This document shows positions 19,926-31,129 of a DNA stretch of 64,000 bases, piece after piece. The stretch's first letter is position 1, and each line of letters starts with the position of its first letter. The notes under the pieces are model-generated. The model searched no databases, was not told the origin of the DNA, and saw only the letters and a list, made by a program, of their open reading frames with translations. Source of the stretch: Gari tellinella (taxonomy: Eukaryota > Mollusca > Bivalvia > Cardiida > Psammobiidae); the NCBI GenBank assembly GCA_922989275.2, contig OV277864.1:75706158-75770157 (forward strand). The letters are read 5' to 3'. A program made the translations under genes and the position numbers.

Positions 19926-22325
19926 ATCAAGGGCGTAGCGCCCATTACGCACAATACGCACGTGCGTATAAAAAATTCTCAGAAAAAAAAAGTAAAACAA
20001 GAAAAAAAAACATCAATGCTAGAGCTAGTCGCCATGCTTCTCTTTACTGTAACTCAATCGAGACCGACCATTCAAACATTAGTTTTGTAGATATATTACC
20101 AGTGTGCGTATTGTAGATCTACTATTCAGATCAATTAGATAAGTGTCAAGTCCGGGACCACGTACTAGCAATAGGAAATACGTGAAAACGCCTAATAATT
20201 GTAGCGAGGCTACTAGCTACATGTACAGGTCCGTAAGAACAGGGGGCGTGACCCACCCCTTATAATTTTGCCAATATTTGTAAAAAGACCTAGATAGTTA
20301 CATAGCTTTTTGTGAGTATTTTACCTGTTTTGAAACTTGAAACGCCCTCAGAACGCACTAGAGACCCTCTAAGAAAAGAATCCCACGGGAGCGTACCCGA
20401 TTCCCACTACTGTAGTAAGAATACGCACACTAAGATATGGGTAGGGTTTTATATTATTTATGACCGGAAAACATCAAGTTGAACAAGTTATTATCCTAGA
20501 TTAAATACATGTACTCAGTAAGTTATCATATTTTCAGTCGATACAGGTTTTGAACCGTCCTTAGAACGCACCAGAGGCCATCTAGAAATAAAAATGTCCA
20601 ACCGGGAGAGCATGATCCCGCGCCCCTCTAGTAAGAGTGCATACACTAATCGTAGTGGGTACGGTAGGGTAGCGTGGGGCTAGAGATTAATGATTGGAAG
20701 GCAACGTATCAAAAATATTTCAAACAAGTCGTAGATAAAATAGTTGATGTCATTTTGAGCCTAAATGCATTTTTTACATAGATTTATGTTTGTATTTTAC
20801 CTATTTGGAATGCGAGATACGCCTTCAGAATGCACCAGAAACCATCTAGGAATAAAAAAAGTCCCAGGGTAGAAAGCCTCCTGACCCACCTAGTTAGAGT
20901 ACACATACACAAATTGACCTGCGACAAATACGCCAAATAACCAAGACATGGGCCTCTGTTGCAAATCCTCTATATATAACACCGATTTCACGACTAGCCC
21001 TAGCTTCAACATGTAAAGCTCCCTAAACAAAACTTGCAGACAATCCTGATTATGCTGCATAAGGACCCCCACATACTATGGAATTCCATATACGACAGCC
21101 AACTGCTGGCTGCTTACTGCCAACTGCTTCCTGTCAATTATTCAAAATTCATGTATAATGATTAAAAATCGAGGAGCTTCTGGTAAAATACTGCCCGCTG
21201 CGGCAACAAAACTTCACATTTGACCAAGTAGCTGCCGTATTGGAAGTAACACATGGAGTATCGTACAGGTATGAAACGTACAGTAAGTAGTTGGCAGTAA
21301 GCAGTTGACAGTAAGGAGTAAAGAGTAGACAGTAAGCAGTTGGCAGTCGACAGTAAGAAGTTGGCTGTTGTACACGGAACTCCATAGCGAGGAAAACAAA
21401 ATATTGTGCATTTGTTTGTATAGGAGTAAAACAATGACGCTCCTGAATGTTTTTACTTTTTAGGCGCTGCATTTCGCATCTAGCATTTCGAACTACGAGT
21501 GCATCTGTATATCAATACGTCGTGGAATCGTGTCGAATTTCCATCAATTATTGATATATAGCACTTATAAATTTGGAAAATAGAAGAAAAAATAACCAAG
21601 GAAACGACAGTACAAGCTTATTTCAGTAACAGTTCATAGGGGCCACGGTTCCTAGTTCGGGGCGTCGGTTTTATACCCGTCATCAAGTAGCGATATGCAT
21701 GCGGTGAGCAGTTGGTATTAAGCAGTTGGCAATAAGTAGTTGGCAGTAAGCGGTTGGCAGTAAGCGGTAAAGAGTAGACAGTTGGCAGTTGACATTAAGA
21801 AGTTGGCTGTCGTATATGGAATTCCATAACATACAGACCAGTCAGGGCGCTATTAAACTCTTCATCATCATTCTGCTGAATCTGCTAATGTTCCTGAAAC
21901 AAATCAGACTTCCCTTGGAGCAAGTCCAAGTTCTCTTGGACTACCCTTCTAAGATATAGGGAGCCTAAACATCAGAGGCAGACTACCTTTAAATCTAGAA
22001 CTATATATAATGGTCTAGAAAAGTTAGAGGCCTTTGAAAAAGAAGATTTTTTAACCCAGCAAAATCTTGTATTTATAAAACAATACTATTAAAATAATAA
22101 TAAAAAAGTGGAAATCAAGCGCATGAAAAAGCTACCGAACACATTTCAGAAACCACCATTTCACATCTTAATTTTCAAAATTTTTCGGGGGAGGCCCCCC
22201 GTACCCCCACCAGCAGGAGTGGGTTAACCCCCTCCCGCACCCTCCCCACTCGGCACTTCGTGCCTCGATCGGCACTCTGTGCCGAATTGTGCGTATAAGT
22301 TTTAAAAGTCTGGCTACGCCTATGA
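19926..22325. mobile_element. Composite ~2.4-kb element with AGGGCGTAGC / GGCTACGCCT ends
   Basis: The left end is AAGGGCGTAGCGCCC with ATTACGCAC and GTGCGTATAA. The right end GTGCGTATAAGTTTTAAAAG...GGCTACGCCTATG is roughly inverted. Three diverged units of about 250 bp (near 20310, 20530, 20790) share TTTTACCTGTTTTGAAAC, GAACGCACnAGAG(A/G)CC(A/C)TCTA and a CCCG/CCCC-rich stretch. Near the right end lie GGGGGAGGCCCCCC, CTCCTGCTGG-like and TCGGCAC-rich palindromic segments. No transposase frame was found, so it is a decayed or non-autonomous element. Superfamily not assigned. Confidence 0.6.
21077..21828. mobile_element. ~750-bp TIR element with GCAGTTGGCAGTAA satellite, flanked by ACATAC
   Basis: Perfect inverted termini of about 28 bp begin TATGGAATTCCATATACGAC. 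ACATAC is duplicated directly outside (21071-21076, 21829-21834). Two arrays (about 21285-21375 and 21700-21800) repeat GCAGTTGGCAGTAA-like units of about 14 bp. A second internal copy of part of the terminus (GAAGTTGGCTGTTGTACACG) is at about 21356. It is nested in the 19926-22325 element. Confidence 0.75.
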
Positions 22326-22383
22326 TAATGACATACATGTAGCAACAAAAGGTCACAAGACAAAAAGAGATGTTGACAGTGCT

Positions 22384-22632
22384 TTAACCCTTTCCCACAT
22401 AGCCTGTTTCTAGTATTGATTATATGTGTCAACTTAAAGCAGGTTGAAAGTAAAGCAGAATGCGCCTTAAGCGCATTCTGCTTTACTTTCAGCCTGCTTT
22501 AAGCTAGTATCTGCTAGAAAATAGTAAATATTTCATATAATACCTATTCATGACTATAAATTGGAACTACTTTCTTCAGTGGGTGAATAAATTAAATGTG
22601 CTAAAAGGCGCTTCTATGGGGGAAAGGGTTAA
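22384..22632 (+). mobile_element. TTAA-A element (complete)
   Basis: The left end is TTAACCCTTTCCCACATAGC and the right end is CTATGGGGGAAAGGGTTAA. Perfect hairpin with loop CCTTAAG. Confidence 0.85.
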
Positions 22633-23036
22633 TAATTTGTATAAAGGGAGGAATACCCATTTTTATAGTTACTGCCTTACAAGTCATAAACACCATGTCA
22701 GTCATTTTTTCTAATGAAAGTTTACAATTATGTTGAAAAAATAGCCAGCAACAATAAATGGAAAAATTGGCAAGAGCTAAAAAATAATACAAGAAGGAAA
22801 GAGCAAAGTCTGAAGCATCTTTAAGCTGCAGACATTCTCCGAAAAAAAACCTGCTAACCTTAATATCATTTATTCCCGAATAAGGATTTTTTTCCCTGAA
22901 GATTGTTGACCAGACATTGGTATAAATAAAACACATGATTCTGAGCTCCAATCCAACAGCAATGGCACTTTATGGTATTACATAACTCCTATGCTCTGTA
23001 TGTCAACCATATTTTATGACTTCCCTCAAACTCAGG

Positions 23037-23660
23037 TTAATTAATTTGTGAAGCTAGTTTATTAGCCAATGAGGGTGTTTGTCTGTCTCTGTCTTTTGTT
23101 GTAGACAAGTAACATGTCTGCATGCATCACTCCAATTATCGCAGACTCGTGGCCTGTTGGACATTGTCCTCCACCATCGTATTAACTCATAACCTCATAG
23201 CCTGTTTCTAGTTTGGAAGACATTAATTGACTAATTAAATGCAGGCTGAAAGTAAAGCAGACTGTGCCTAAAGGCACAGTCTGCTTTACTTTCAGCCTGC
23301 TTTAAGTTAACATCTGCTAGGATATAATTATGAAATTTTCCAATTTTTCACATTCCTTATTGCATAAAATAGAACTATTGTCTGCAGTGGAGGAATGAAG
23401 TAAATGCGTAAAAAGATGTGTTTGTGGACTAATGGGTTAATTTGAGAAGCCGTTTTATTAGCCATTGACAGTGTCTGCCTGTCTGTCTGTCTGTCCCTGT
23501 CTTTTGTTGTAGACAAGTAACATAACTGCATGCATCACTCCAATTATCTCAGACTCGATTCCTGGCCTGTCGGGCATTGTCCTCCACCATCATATCAACT
23601 CATTACCTCGTAGCCTGTTTCTAGTTTTGAAGACAGTTGACTACATGAAGCAGGTTGGAA
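23037..23660. repeat. Segmental tandem duplication, period ~400 bp
   Basis: Unit 1 (from 23037) and unit 2 (from 23437) both run GTTAATTTG(T/A)GAAGC, TTTATTAGCCA, a CTGT-rich stretch, CTTTTGTTGTAGACAAGTAA, GCATGCATCACTCCAATTAT, CATTGTCCTCCACCATC and the start of a TTAA-A element. The duplicated segment therefore includes the left end of the transposon, which is cut off at about 23656 in unit 2. Confidence 0.8.
23182..23440 (+). mobile_element. TTAA-A element (complete) with altered hairpin
   Basis: The left end is TTAACTCATAACCTCATAGC and the right end is GTGGACTAATGGGTTAA. The inner stem is GCAGACTGTGCC / GGCACAGTCTGC, changed on both arms relative to the usual AGAATG / CATTCT. Confidence 0.8.
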
Positions 23661-24023
23661 AGACCTGCAGTGCCCAGAAAATTCATTGGCTTTGAGCTGG
23701 GAAATATAGCCCTGTCAAGGACGGGGACAGTGCGGGGACATTTAGCAGGACTTGAAGAGTTTTACCTTCTGATTGTACCCACAGGGAGAGGACTTCACCT
23801 GGTGTTGGAAATTTCTAAAGTTAAAAGTTCTCATCAATAATCATTCCCTGGGGTGAAGGGGTGGGGATGCCGCTGTTTGAAATTTCAAAAGTTAAAATTT
23901 CCCCACCATTTCCCACGTTGGAGGCGGCGGGAACATATGGGATTGCATATGACCAAAGCGTAACCCACATCTAAACATACAAAAGCCATGCTGCTGCCTT
24001 TAACATTGACAGTATGTGAAGAC

Positions 24024-24270
24024 CTGGGGCCCGTTTTATCAAACGTCGTATAACAAAATTTGCCGTAAGTCAGATTCTAAAATTCTAAAATTATTTATTT
24101 CTCCATCTAATCCTGTCTTGTGACATCTCTTTGGAATCGTCTTGAAAAGACGATTCCAAAGAGATGTCACAAGACAGGATTAGATGGAGAAATTAGAAGT
24201 TAGCTGTATTTTAAAGTTTTGACTAACGACCGTTTTCGTCGTACAACGTTTAATAAAACAGGCCCCTGGA
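24024..24270. mobile_element. GC-type MITE carrying the HA-D-type hairpin
   Basis: The left end is GGGGCCCGTTTTATCAAACG and the right end, read inverted, is GGGGCCTGTTTTATTAAACG. The centre (about 24100-24190) is a perfect hairpin: TCCATCTAATCCTGTC, TTTGGAATCGTCTTGAAAAG and its complement. It matches the HA-D hairpin with paired substitutions. Confidence 0.75.
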
Positions 24271-24756
24271 AACTCGGATAAAACCAAATCCATATAGATA
24301 GACACCACATCCCAGGGATGTTATTCCGTAGCCCAGACTAATTTCCCCTCATATCTTAGCAACACTGTTTATCTTACAAACATAAAATCAAAATTATTGG
24401 AAAACTTCAGATGATAAAAAAAAATCATTTGCTTTCAAACCCCACAATTTTCTGAGGCCCAGCTCAATGGATCTATACCGATACACATCATCAGACAATA
24501 CTATATATCATCCTGTAACAGCCTAACTATCAGGCTCGATGCAACACTGCGCGAACGGTGCCTACGTTCCCTACAAGATGCGACTCTATAACGCTGCACC
24601 ATTCGACTGGGCTTTCAGATCTATTACAGAAGAAATCGTGGAATGCCCTGATCTTGTAACATTGCCTTGCAGCAATATTTCAAAGAAACAATTTTTCATG
24701 ACTCAGAGGAAGGGGAAGGCAAAGCTATACTTAAAATTTCATAATTACTTTTCATA

Positions 24757-24995
24757 ATGAACCCCTTACCCCATAGCCAATTCCAAGTATTGAGAACAAG
24801 TGACCACTTAATTTGACTTAAAGCAGGTTGAAAGTAAAGCAGAATGCGCATTCTGCTTTACTTTCAGCCTGCTCTGCTAGAATATAGAAAAATATTCTCA
24901 TGATACATATTCATGACTATAATTTGGAACTATATTCTTCAGTGGAGGAATAAATTAAATGCGTCAAAATGCGTTTCTATGGAGTAATGGGTTAA
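24757..24995 (+). mobile_element. TTAA-A element
   Basis: The left end is CCCCTTACCCCATAGCC and the right end is CTATGGAGTAATGGGTTAA. The hairpin has the short form GCAGAATGCGCATTCTGC. Confidence 0.75.
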
Positions 24996-25013
24996 GAACA
25001 CAGTCCAATTGTA

Positions 25014-25255
25014 TTAACTCATTCACCCCTGAAACTTCAAACGGACAATTTAATTTTTCATTCAAGTTAATTCTAGTTTTTACTATCTAGGATTATTTTG
25101 GTCCAAAAAATGCAAATTGGCAAACAGTGCAGACCCTTATCAGAAGGTTCCTTAAGGAGCCTTGTGGTCTGGTTCTTCACTGTTTGCATACAACAAGTGT
25201 AATCTTTATAAAAACACAGTTTGTAAATGAAGTGTATATATATCATTAGGGGTAA
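25014..25255 (+). mobile_element. TTAA-C element
   Basis: The left end is TTAACTCATTCACCCCTG with AAACTTCAAACGGACAATT. The hairpin is GCAAACAGTGCAGACCC-type and decayed on the second arm. The right end ATTAGGGGTAA is diverged. Confidence 0.65.
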
Positions 25256-25554
25256 TAAGCAACCATTTCTCGAAGAAGCATGGAGATAAATTAAGAAAAG
25301 TGAGTGACAACTTATACTTATAGCTTTGCTTTTGTTCTGAAGCTGTTAAAATACAAACATATATCTATTGAGTTAGCTTATGAGATTAATTGATTGAGTG
25401 ATTGATTGAGCTTGGTTTGATAGCACCGCCACATATAAAATGGGAATATGGAGTTCATATTATATTGACCAACTGTATAATAATAAAGCACAAAGCTGAA
25501 ATTTGTTGTTGATAAGTAATATAGTAAACAAGATTTGGCCAAGAAAAAGTTTTC

Positions 25555-26215
25555 TAACAATCAAGGTCAGAAATCAAGGTCAAGGTCACAGACTCCTGAA
25601 AACGGTATGCCACACTAAACAATCCCAAGATGTATCTAAAGATGAATTTGGTGATCCTAGGTGATAAAGTACAAGAGATATGGCCCCAGACAAGAGTTTC
25701 CAATCAAGATCAGAGGTCAATGTCAAGGTCATAGACTCCTCAAAATTGTATGCCACACTCAACAATTCTAACATAATATTTTTGTATCCTTTAGATGAAA
25801 CTTGGTGTTCCTAAGTGATATAGAATAAGAGTCTTAGAGATATGGTCTAAACAAGGTTTTCTGACGATCAAGGTCAAGGGTCAAGGTGACAGACTCTTGA
25901 AAACTGTCTGCCACACCCAACAAGCCAAAGATGTATCCAAAGGTCAAATTTCACATTCCTAGTTAATATATTATAAGAGATAAAACCAACACAAGGTTTA
26001 CCAATAATCAAGGTCAAAGGTCAAGGTCACATATGTTCCTGGTTGATATAGTATAAGAAATTATGACCCAGACAAAGTTTTCCAATAATCAAGGTCAAGG
26101 TTAAGGTCACAGACTCCTGAAAACTGTATGCCACACTTAACAATTGTAACATGTATCTAAAGATGAAATTAGGTGTTCCTAGGTGGTATAGTATGAGGTA
26201 TGGCCCAGGTTCATC
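25555..26215. repeat. Tandem array of ~125-bp units with TCAAGGTCA motifs
   Basis: Five to six diverged units share AATCAAGGTCAAGGTCACAG, ACTCCTGAAAACTGTATGCC, ACACTTAACAATT, GTATCTAAAGATGAAA, TTCCTAGGTGATATAGTA and TATGGCCCAGACAAG. This is the opposite-strand type of the TGACCTTGACC repeats elsewhere, though the unit differs. Confidence 0.75.
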
Positions 26216-26288
26216 TTGACATTATAACACCCATCTGCCTCAACCACCCAAAAGGTAGTGTCAACGAAGAGGTCGGAGATCTTTAAAG

Positions 26289-26780
26289 TTAACCCATTTA
26301 TGCCTGAATATTGCGATGAACTTTTCTTGCTGGAAGAATTCTTTATAGATATACAAGGATTATATCTAAAGAAACTGTAGTGTTTATCCATACAGTGGAG
26401 AATCTGTTATTCTTTCCCAATAAATGCGTTTACGCTAAAACTATTATTTACAATACAAACAGTTTGGAGCCAGATCAGACGCCGGGTAACCCGGCGTCTG
26501 ATCAGGCTCCAAACTGTTTGCCACCATGACAAACATGAATTATCAGAATTGTCAAAAAGTTGTACTTTTCTACGTTTTAGCGCTTTGCGTTTGAGTACGT
26601 TTGCGTTTAAACGGGAAAGAATAACAGATTCTCCACTGTACAGCTGAACAATTCATATGAACTAGCAAACAGTGCAGACCCTGAAGGGACAGTACCATGT
26701 TACAGGGCATCTCATCAGGGTCTACACTGTTTTCTAATGTCAATGTCCTCTTGAGTAAACACTAGGCTTAAATGGGTTAA
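26289..26780. mobile_element. TTAA-flanked element split by a TA-2 MITE
   Basis: The ends TTAACCCATTTATGCCT and AGGCTTAAATGGGTTAA are inverted with TTAA on both sides. The second half has a CAAACAG-type hairpin (26664-26733). The TA-2 element occupies 26391-26640. Relics of the same termini occur at 46614 and 13755. Confidence 0.75.
26391..26640. mobile_element. TA-2 MITE with perfect 28-bp inverted ends
   Basis: 26391-26418 and 26613-26640 are exact inverted copies beginning TACAGTGGAGAATCTG, with TA at the edges (Tc1/mariner-like). The centre (26457-26521) is a perfect CAAACAG hairpin with inner stem GACGCCGGG / CCCGGCGTC. Subterminal sequence AATGCGTTTACGC is also partly inverted. Confidence 0.85.
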
Positions 26781-27031
26781 TTAACTATTTCCTCTCTGAA
26801 ACTTTAAATGGACAATTCCAGTTTCGATTTTTTTCTAGTCCATTTCTGACTTTTAAGAGTTGTTTTTGGTCAATTTTGGCATTACTGACAAACAGTGAAG
26901 ACCCTGATCAGAGGGCTCCTTTCGGAGACCTCTGATCTGGGCCTTCACTGTTTGCACAGGACAAGTGTATTATTCACATGTCCACTGTTTGAAATGACGC
27001 CTATATGCAGGACTAGGGTTCAAAGGGTTAA
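26781..27031 (+). mobile_element. TTAA-C element (complete)
   Basis: The left end TTAACTATTTCCTCTCTGAA directly abuts the previous element. The right end is GGTTCAAAGGGTTAA. The hairpin is ACAAACAGTGAAGACCCTG with arm GATCAGAGGGCTCC. Confidence 0.8.
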
Positions 27032-27423
27032 TAGCTTTCTGTCAACACCATTCAATATCAGAAACAGAACCTTGGAATATTCTGATCTCGATCCAAGACA
27101 TTTCAAAACTGTCACCAAGTACTCATTAGTTTCTAAGAGTATGAACTCTTATATAACGATACAGCATGAGTCATTTTTATTTCCATTTTCACAACAGATG
27201 TCGTCTCTACAATGTCCACCGTAGAAGGAAATGCCGATGGAGTAATCATTATAAATAGCTAAAGCCCGCTGATCACAGAATATGCTGGGAGACTGGGGAA
27301 CATTGCATCTATTTCTGGCATCGCATGTTTATTGGTATCTACTATCAATATTCTGTGTCACAGTACGTCAGCAGCGTCAGTATAGGCCCTTAGTATACAG
27401 ACAAATATGGTATTGATGAACGT

Positions 27424-27493
27424 TGCAAACAGTTTAGATCCAGATCAGGCCCCACGTTTAGTGGGGCCTGATCTGGATCCAAACTGTTTGTCG
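27424..27493. repeat. CAAACAG-type hairpin with GC-rich inner stem
   Basis: GCAAACAGTTTAGATCC against GGATCCAAACTGTTTG, with inner stem CAGGCCCCAC / GTGGGGCCTG. A similar inner stem is at about 46228-46276. Host element ends are uncertain. Confidence 0.7.
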
Positions 27494-27869
27494 CTAAGAT
27501 TGTATGTCGGGAAAATTCAAAGAATTATGAGCAAAATTTGAAGAATTCAGCAACTGCCATTTTGGGCGTAAAAACATTAATTTAGCATTAAAAGGGTTTT
27601 TAGAAAAATCTCCTGGCTTCACAGAAATTTCCCTCGAAGCTTCGATCACTAAGCTCTATAGCTCTGTCAAACGCTATGCTTGCGTAATGGACTGAACCTC
27701 TTGCCAGGTTAAAGTTTCTTACATCAGCTCAGCATCTTAATATATTACGAGGACAAACTTATGCTAGTCGGGAGATTATTTCTTTAACAGCAAATGACAA
27801 ACAGTACAGAGTATAAAACTTCCTAACCTTGCCTTATTAGCGTGTACACAGTTTGCGAAGGACATTATA

Positions 27870-28372
27870 TAACCCATTACCCCATATATATATGCTTTTT
27901 TACACCTTTAATTTATTCCTCCACTAAGGAAAATAGTTCAATTTTATACAATTATTAAAAATCCTCAAGAAGATATATTTTGTATATCCTAGAAGACAGA
28001 TGGTTAAAGCAGGCTAAAGAAAAGCAGAATTCGCCTAAAGGCACAATTTTATAATGCTTTACTTTCAATCAGTGGACGCATGCTTTCAAAACTAGAAACA
28101 CCGGCTACCGGTTCAGGGCTTCAGATAAAGGGGGGAGTAAACTGAACAAAAGCAACATTTTGTCACTTATTTCAGCATCAAATCCTTTGAGACGATTCTA
28201 ATGAGTAGCGACACCATAGGGTTTAATGCAGATATAAAGATTTTAGTTTTTGAAATACCTCCCTTATCTGGAGCCCTGATGTGCCTTAAGGCACAATTTT
28301 ATAATGCTTTACTTTCAATCAGTGATCACATGTTTTCAAAACTAGAAACAGGCTATGTGGATATGGGTTAAT
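27870..28372 (-). mobile_element. TTAA-A element interrupted and partly duplicated around an HA-D element
   Basis: The left end is ATAACCCATTACCCCATA and the right end is GGCTATGTGGATATGGGTTAA. AAGGCACAATTTTATAATGC occurs on both sides of the HA-D insertion (about 28037 and 28272), as do TCAAAACTAGAAACA segments, so part of the host was duplicated. Confidence 0.65.
28114..28278. mobile_element. HA-D element, one hairpin arm shortened
   Basis: The left end is CAGGGCTTCAGATAAAG and the right end is CTTATCTGGAGCCCTG. Confidence 0.75.
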
Positions 28373-28580
28373 TTTTCCCGAGCTAGCATGTGACAGGCTA
28401 ATGTCTAGTGTTACATGCTATCATTAATTTCCCAAGATAATCATTATTCAAACTTATTATTATTTTTCCTTTCCACAGTATCTACCATTTCCCCCATGTG
28501 GTAGGTAATGCTGTGCATTACATTTCACAGGATCGGTCATGCAAACTTTGCAACTTCTGGAAAATACAGTTGAACTTCTG

Positions 28581-29010
28581 TTAACCCAATACCCATTAAC
28601 CCATTACCCCCATAGCCTGTTTCTTGTTTGAAGACAGGTGAACACTTAAAGCAGGTTGATAGTACAGTAGAATGTGCCTTAAAGTGCATTTTGCTTTACT
28701 TCCAGTCTTCTTTAAACTACTCTCTGCTATGATATAGACAATATTTCTTCTGGTACATGTTTATGACTGTATAAAAATTGAATCCACTAAACAGATTAAA
28801 TATAAATATTGAATATAAATTAAATATAAATAAAGGGGGACAAGGTTAAATATGCCTTTTTACGCCATTAATTTAATCCTCCACTGAAGAAATTTATATA
28901 GTCATAAGTATATAACATTAATAATTATTTTCTATCTCCTAGCAGATGGTAGCTAAAATTAAGCAGGCTGATTTCCTAGCAGATGAAAGCAGGCTGAATG
29001 TAAACATTTT
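28581..29010. mobile_element. Two decayed TTAA-A copies
   Basis: First copy (28581-28780): TTAACCCAATACCCATTAAC and ATAGCCTGTTTCTTG, with hairpin AATGTGCC / GTGCATTTT. Second copy (about 28850-29010): TATGCCTTTTTACGCC, TAATCCTCCACTGAAG and GCAGGCTGA. Confidence 0.6.
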
Positions 29011-29427
29011 GACCAAAGTTTCGTTAAGAAAGGTTTTCTATGATTTGACCTTGTGACCTAATTTTTAACCCGACATGACCCAGATCTGAAACTGACCAAG
29101 ATATCAATGAGGCTATTATTTTGATGAAGTTTCATTAAGATCTAGTGCCATTAATATAGTGTTAACAAGATTTTCCTATGATTTGAACTAATGACCTAGT
29201 TTTTGACCCGAAATAACCTAAATTCAAACTTGAACTAGATTTCTTCAAGACAAACATTGTCATGAAGTTTCATGAAGATCAGATGCAATTTGTAGCCGCT
29301 AGATCAGGGTTAACAAACGAATTGTAGATGACAGACGGACAGACAAACAAAATTACAGAAGATAGATAACAAACATCCAGCCATCCTAATAGCTCACCTT
29401 GGCAATTCCTGGCTGGTGAGCTAAAAA
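29010..29427. repeat. Mosaic repeat ending CCTGGCTGGTGAGCTAAAAA
   Basis: Tandem diverged units share TTTTCTATGATTTGA, TGACCTA(G/A)TTTTTGACCC and GAAGTTTCATnAAGAT. It ends in GACAGACGGACAGACA and GGTGAGCTAAAAAG, as at 43806-44378. Confidence 0.7.
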
Positions 29428-29471
29428 GGATTGTTATTTCTATGTGTTTCAATGTGTTTGCAAAGTTGTGT

Positions 29472-29940
29472 TTAACCCATTACACCATAGATACATTTTT
29501 ATGACTTTAATTTATTCCTCTACTCAAGAAAATGGTTCCACTTTATTCTGTCATGAATTTGCACCATTAAATATATGTGTACTTTCAATTATCCTAGCAA
29601 ATAAAAGCTTAATTAAAGCAGGCTGAATGTTAAGCAAAAGCACATTCTGCATTACTGTCAACCTGAATCAAGTGGTAACCTGTCTTCAAGACTAGACAGA
29701 GGCTTAGCTATAACCTTTGAAGACAGCTAGGTGACCACTGAAAGCAGGTTGAAAGTAAAGCAGAATGTGCCTTTAGGCACATTCTGCTTTACTTTCAGCC
29801 TGCTTTAAGTTATAATCTGAAAGGATATTGAAAATATTTCTTATGGTATATATTCATGACTGTATAATCTGGAACTATTTACTTGAGTGGAGGAATAAAT
29901 TAGAGGCATAAAAAGGCATATTTACGGGGTAATGGGTTAT
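29472..29940. mobile_element. Two TTAA-A copies in opposite orientation
   Basis: First copy (29472-29710): TTAACCCATTACACCATAG, decayed hairpin. Second copy (about 29705-29939): perfect hairpin AGAATGTGCCTTTAGGCACATTCT and right end ACGGGGTAATGGGTTA. Confidence 0.7.
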
Positions 29941-30114
29941 GTGGTAATGGTTTAAATGGGAAAGAATATCGTCTTCTCCACTATTTTGCACACGTTACAG
30001 AGTCAAACAAATGTAACACTACATGTATTTGTTATTGTTCTGATAAATCAATATTACAAATATTGCACAGTTACCCCAGCTGGGAGAGCTGTTCTTTGTT
30101 CATACAGGAGATTT

Positions 30115-30490
30115 AAACCCCATTCAATTGTTCAATTTGTGCTCAGCAGCCTTTTAACACATTGATTCCTGACTACATTATTATTACCCCATAAATAGGC
30201 CTTTTTACGCCTTTAATTAATTCCTCTACTGAAGAAAATAGTTCCAATTTATACTGTCACAAATAAATATAAAAAGAAATGTTTTCTATAGTCTAGCAGA
30301 TAATAGCTTAACGCATGCTGAAAGTAAAGCAGAATGCGCCTTAAGGCGCATTCTGCGTTACTTTCAACCTGCTTTAAGTGGTCACATATCTTCAAAACTA
30401 GAAACAGGCTATGGGGTAAAGGGTTCAACCCCATTCAATTGTTCAATTTGTGTTCAGCAGCCTTTTAACACATTGATTCCTAGCTACTCA
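30115..30490. repeat. ~60-bp direct repeat flanking a TTAA-A element
   Basis: 30115-30173 and 30427-30486 share CCCCATTCAATTGTTCAATT, CAGCAGCCTTTTAACACATT and GATTCCT. A TTAA-A copy (30179-30426, ends TTACCCCATAAATAGGCC and GCTATGGGGTAAAGGGTT, perfect hairpin GCGCC / GGCGC) lies exactly between them. Confidence 0.75.
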
Positions 30491-31129
30491 TCATTTTACA
30501 GTGTATGTGTTAAGAGTACATTTGTCCTATGAAAACAGTGTAGACCCTGACTATAATCTTCAACACTAGAAATATACTATGAAGTTATGGGTTAAGAGCC
30601 TTAGGAAGACTGGTAGAAACAAATATACAGAAGAAAGTAAAGCAGAAAGCTCCAATAAGAAAGCACCTATTGGATAGACTCATATAGTGTTATAGTGTTT
30701 TGACAGTACAGTTGAATACCTCCCCCACCCCCAACCCCACAAAATGGAGTTGGGAAGAAAACTGATGAATTCCAGAAAAATATGTTGTCTCATCAATGTC
30801 TGCACTATTTTCAAGGATAATATATTACTCTCAGCAATATGCAAATATGGCAAAGTCTGGGTAACATCCTCGTTAATTGGTATCATTTTTTTCCCTCTCA
30901 ATAAAACAATGGAAGCAGTCCTAAAAACATCCCGACACAGATGTGTTCAAGTCTCTAAAAGATTCTAACCTTGACCCCTATCTTTTTATGCGCTCATATA
31001 TTGATCTCAAATGTTCAAATTATTGCATGAAAACTGAGGGGTTTTTGGTTCTTTTTAATACACAACTTTAAACTTAATAATTCAGCAGAATATTTCCTCA
31101 GCAGAAACACCATAGAGACAAACTTTCAC

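Noticed and set aside
19919..20116. 65-codon open stretch on the plus strand at the left end of the 2.4-kb element
   Set aside because: It overlaps the element terminus and an A-rich tract, has no domain, and no continuation as a transposase was found.
22170..22290. GC-rich, CCCCC/GGGGG-containing stretch considered as a promoter-associated CpG patch
   Set aside because: It belongs to the right part of the 19926-22325 element (palindromic TCGGCAC and GGGGGAGGCC segments) and has no gene next to it.
24539..24757. 72-codon open stretch (QHCANGAYVPYKMRLYN...) of non-repeat sequence
   Set aside because: It is the longest non-repeat stretch with a coding look nearby, but splice sites, a partner exon and a recognised domain are all missing. 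Too weak to list as a gene.
26895..27224. 109-codon plus-strand frame, the longest outside the CSPG4-like gene on that strand except short shadows
   Set aside because: Its first third is the TTAA-C hairpin and right end. No domain or splice support in the remainder.
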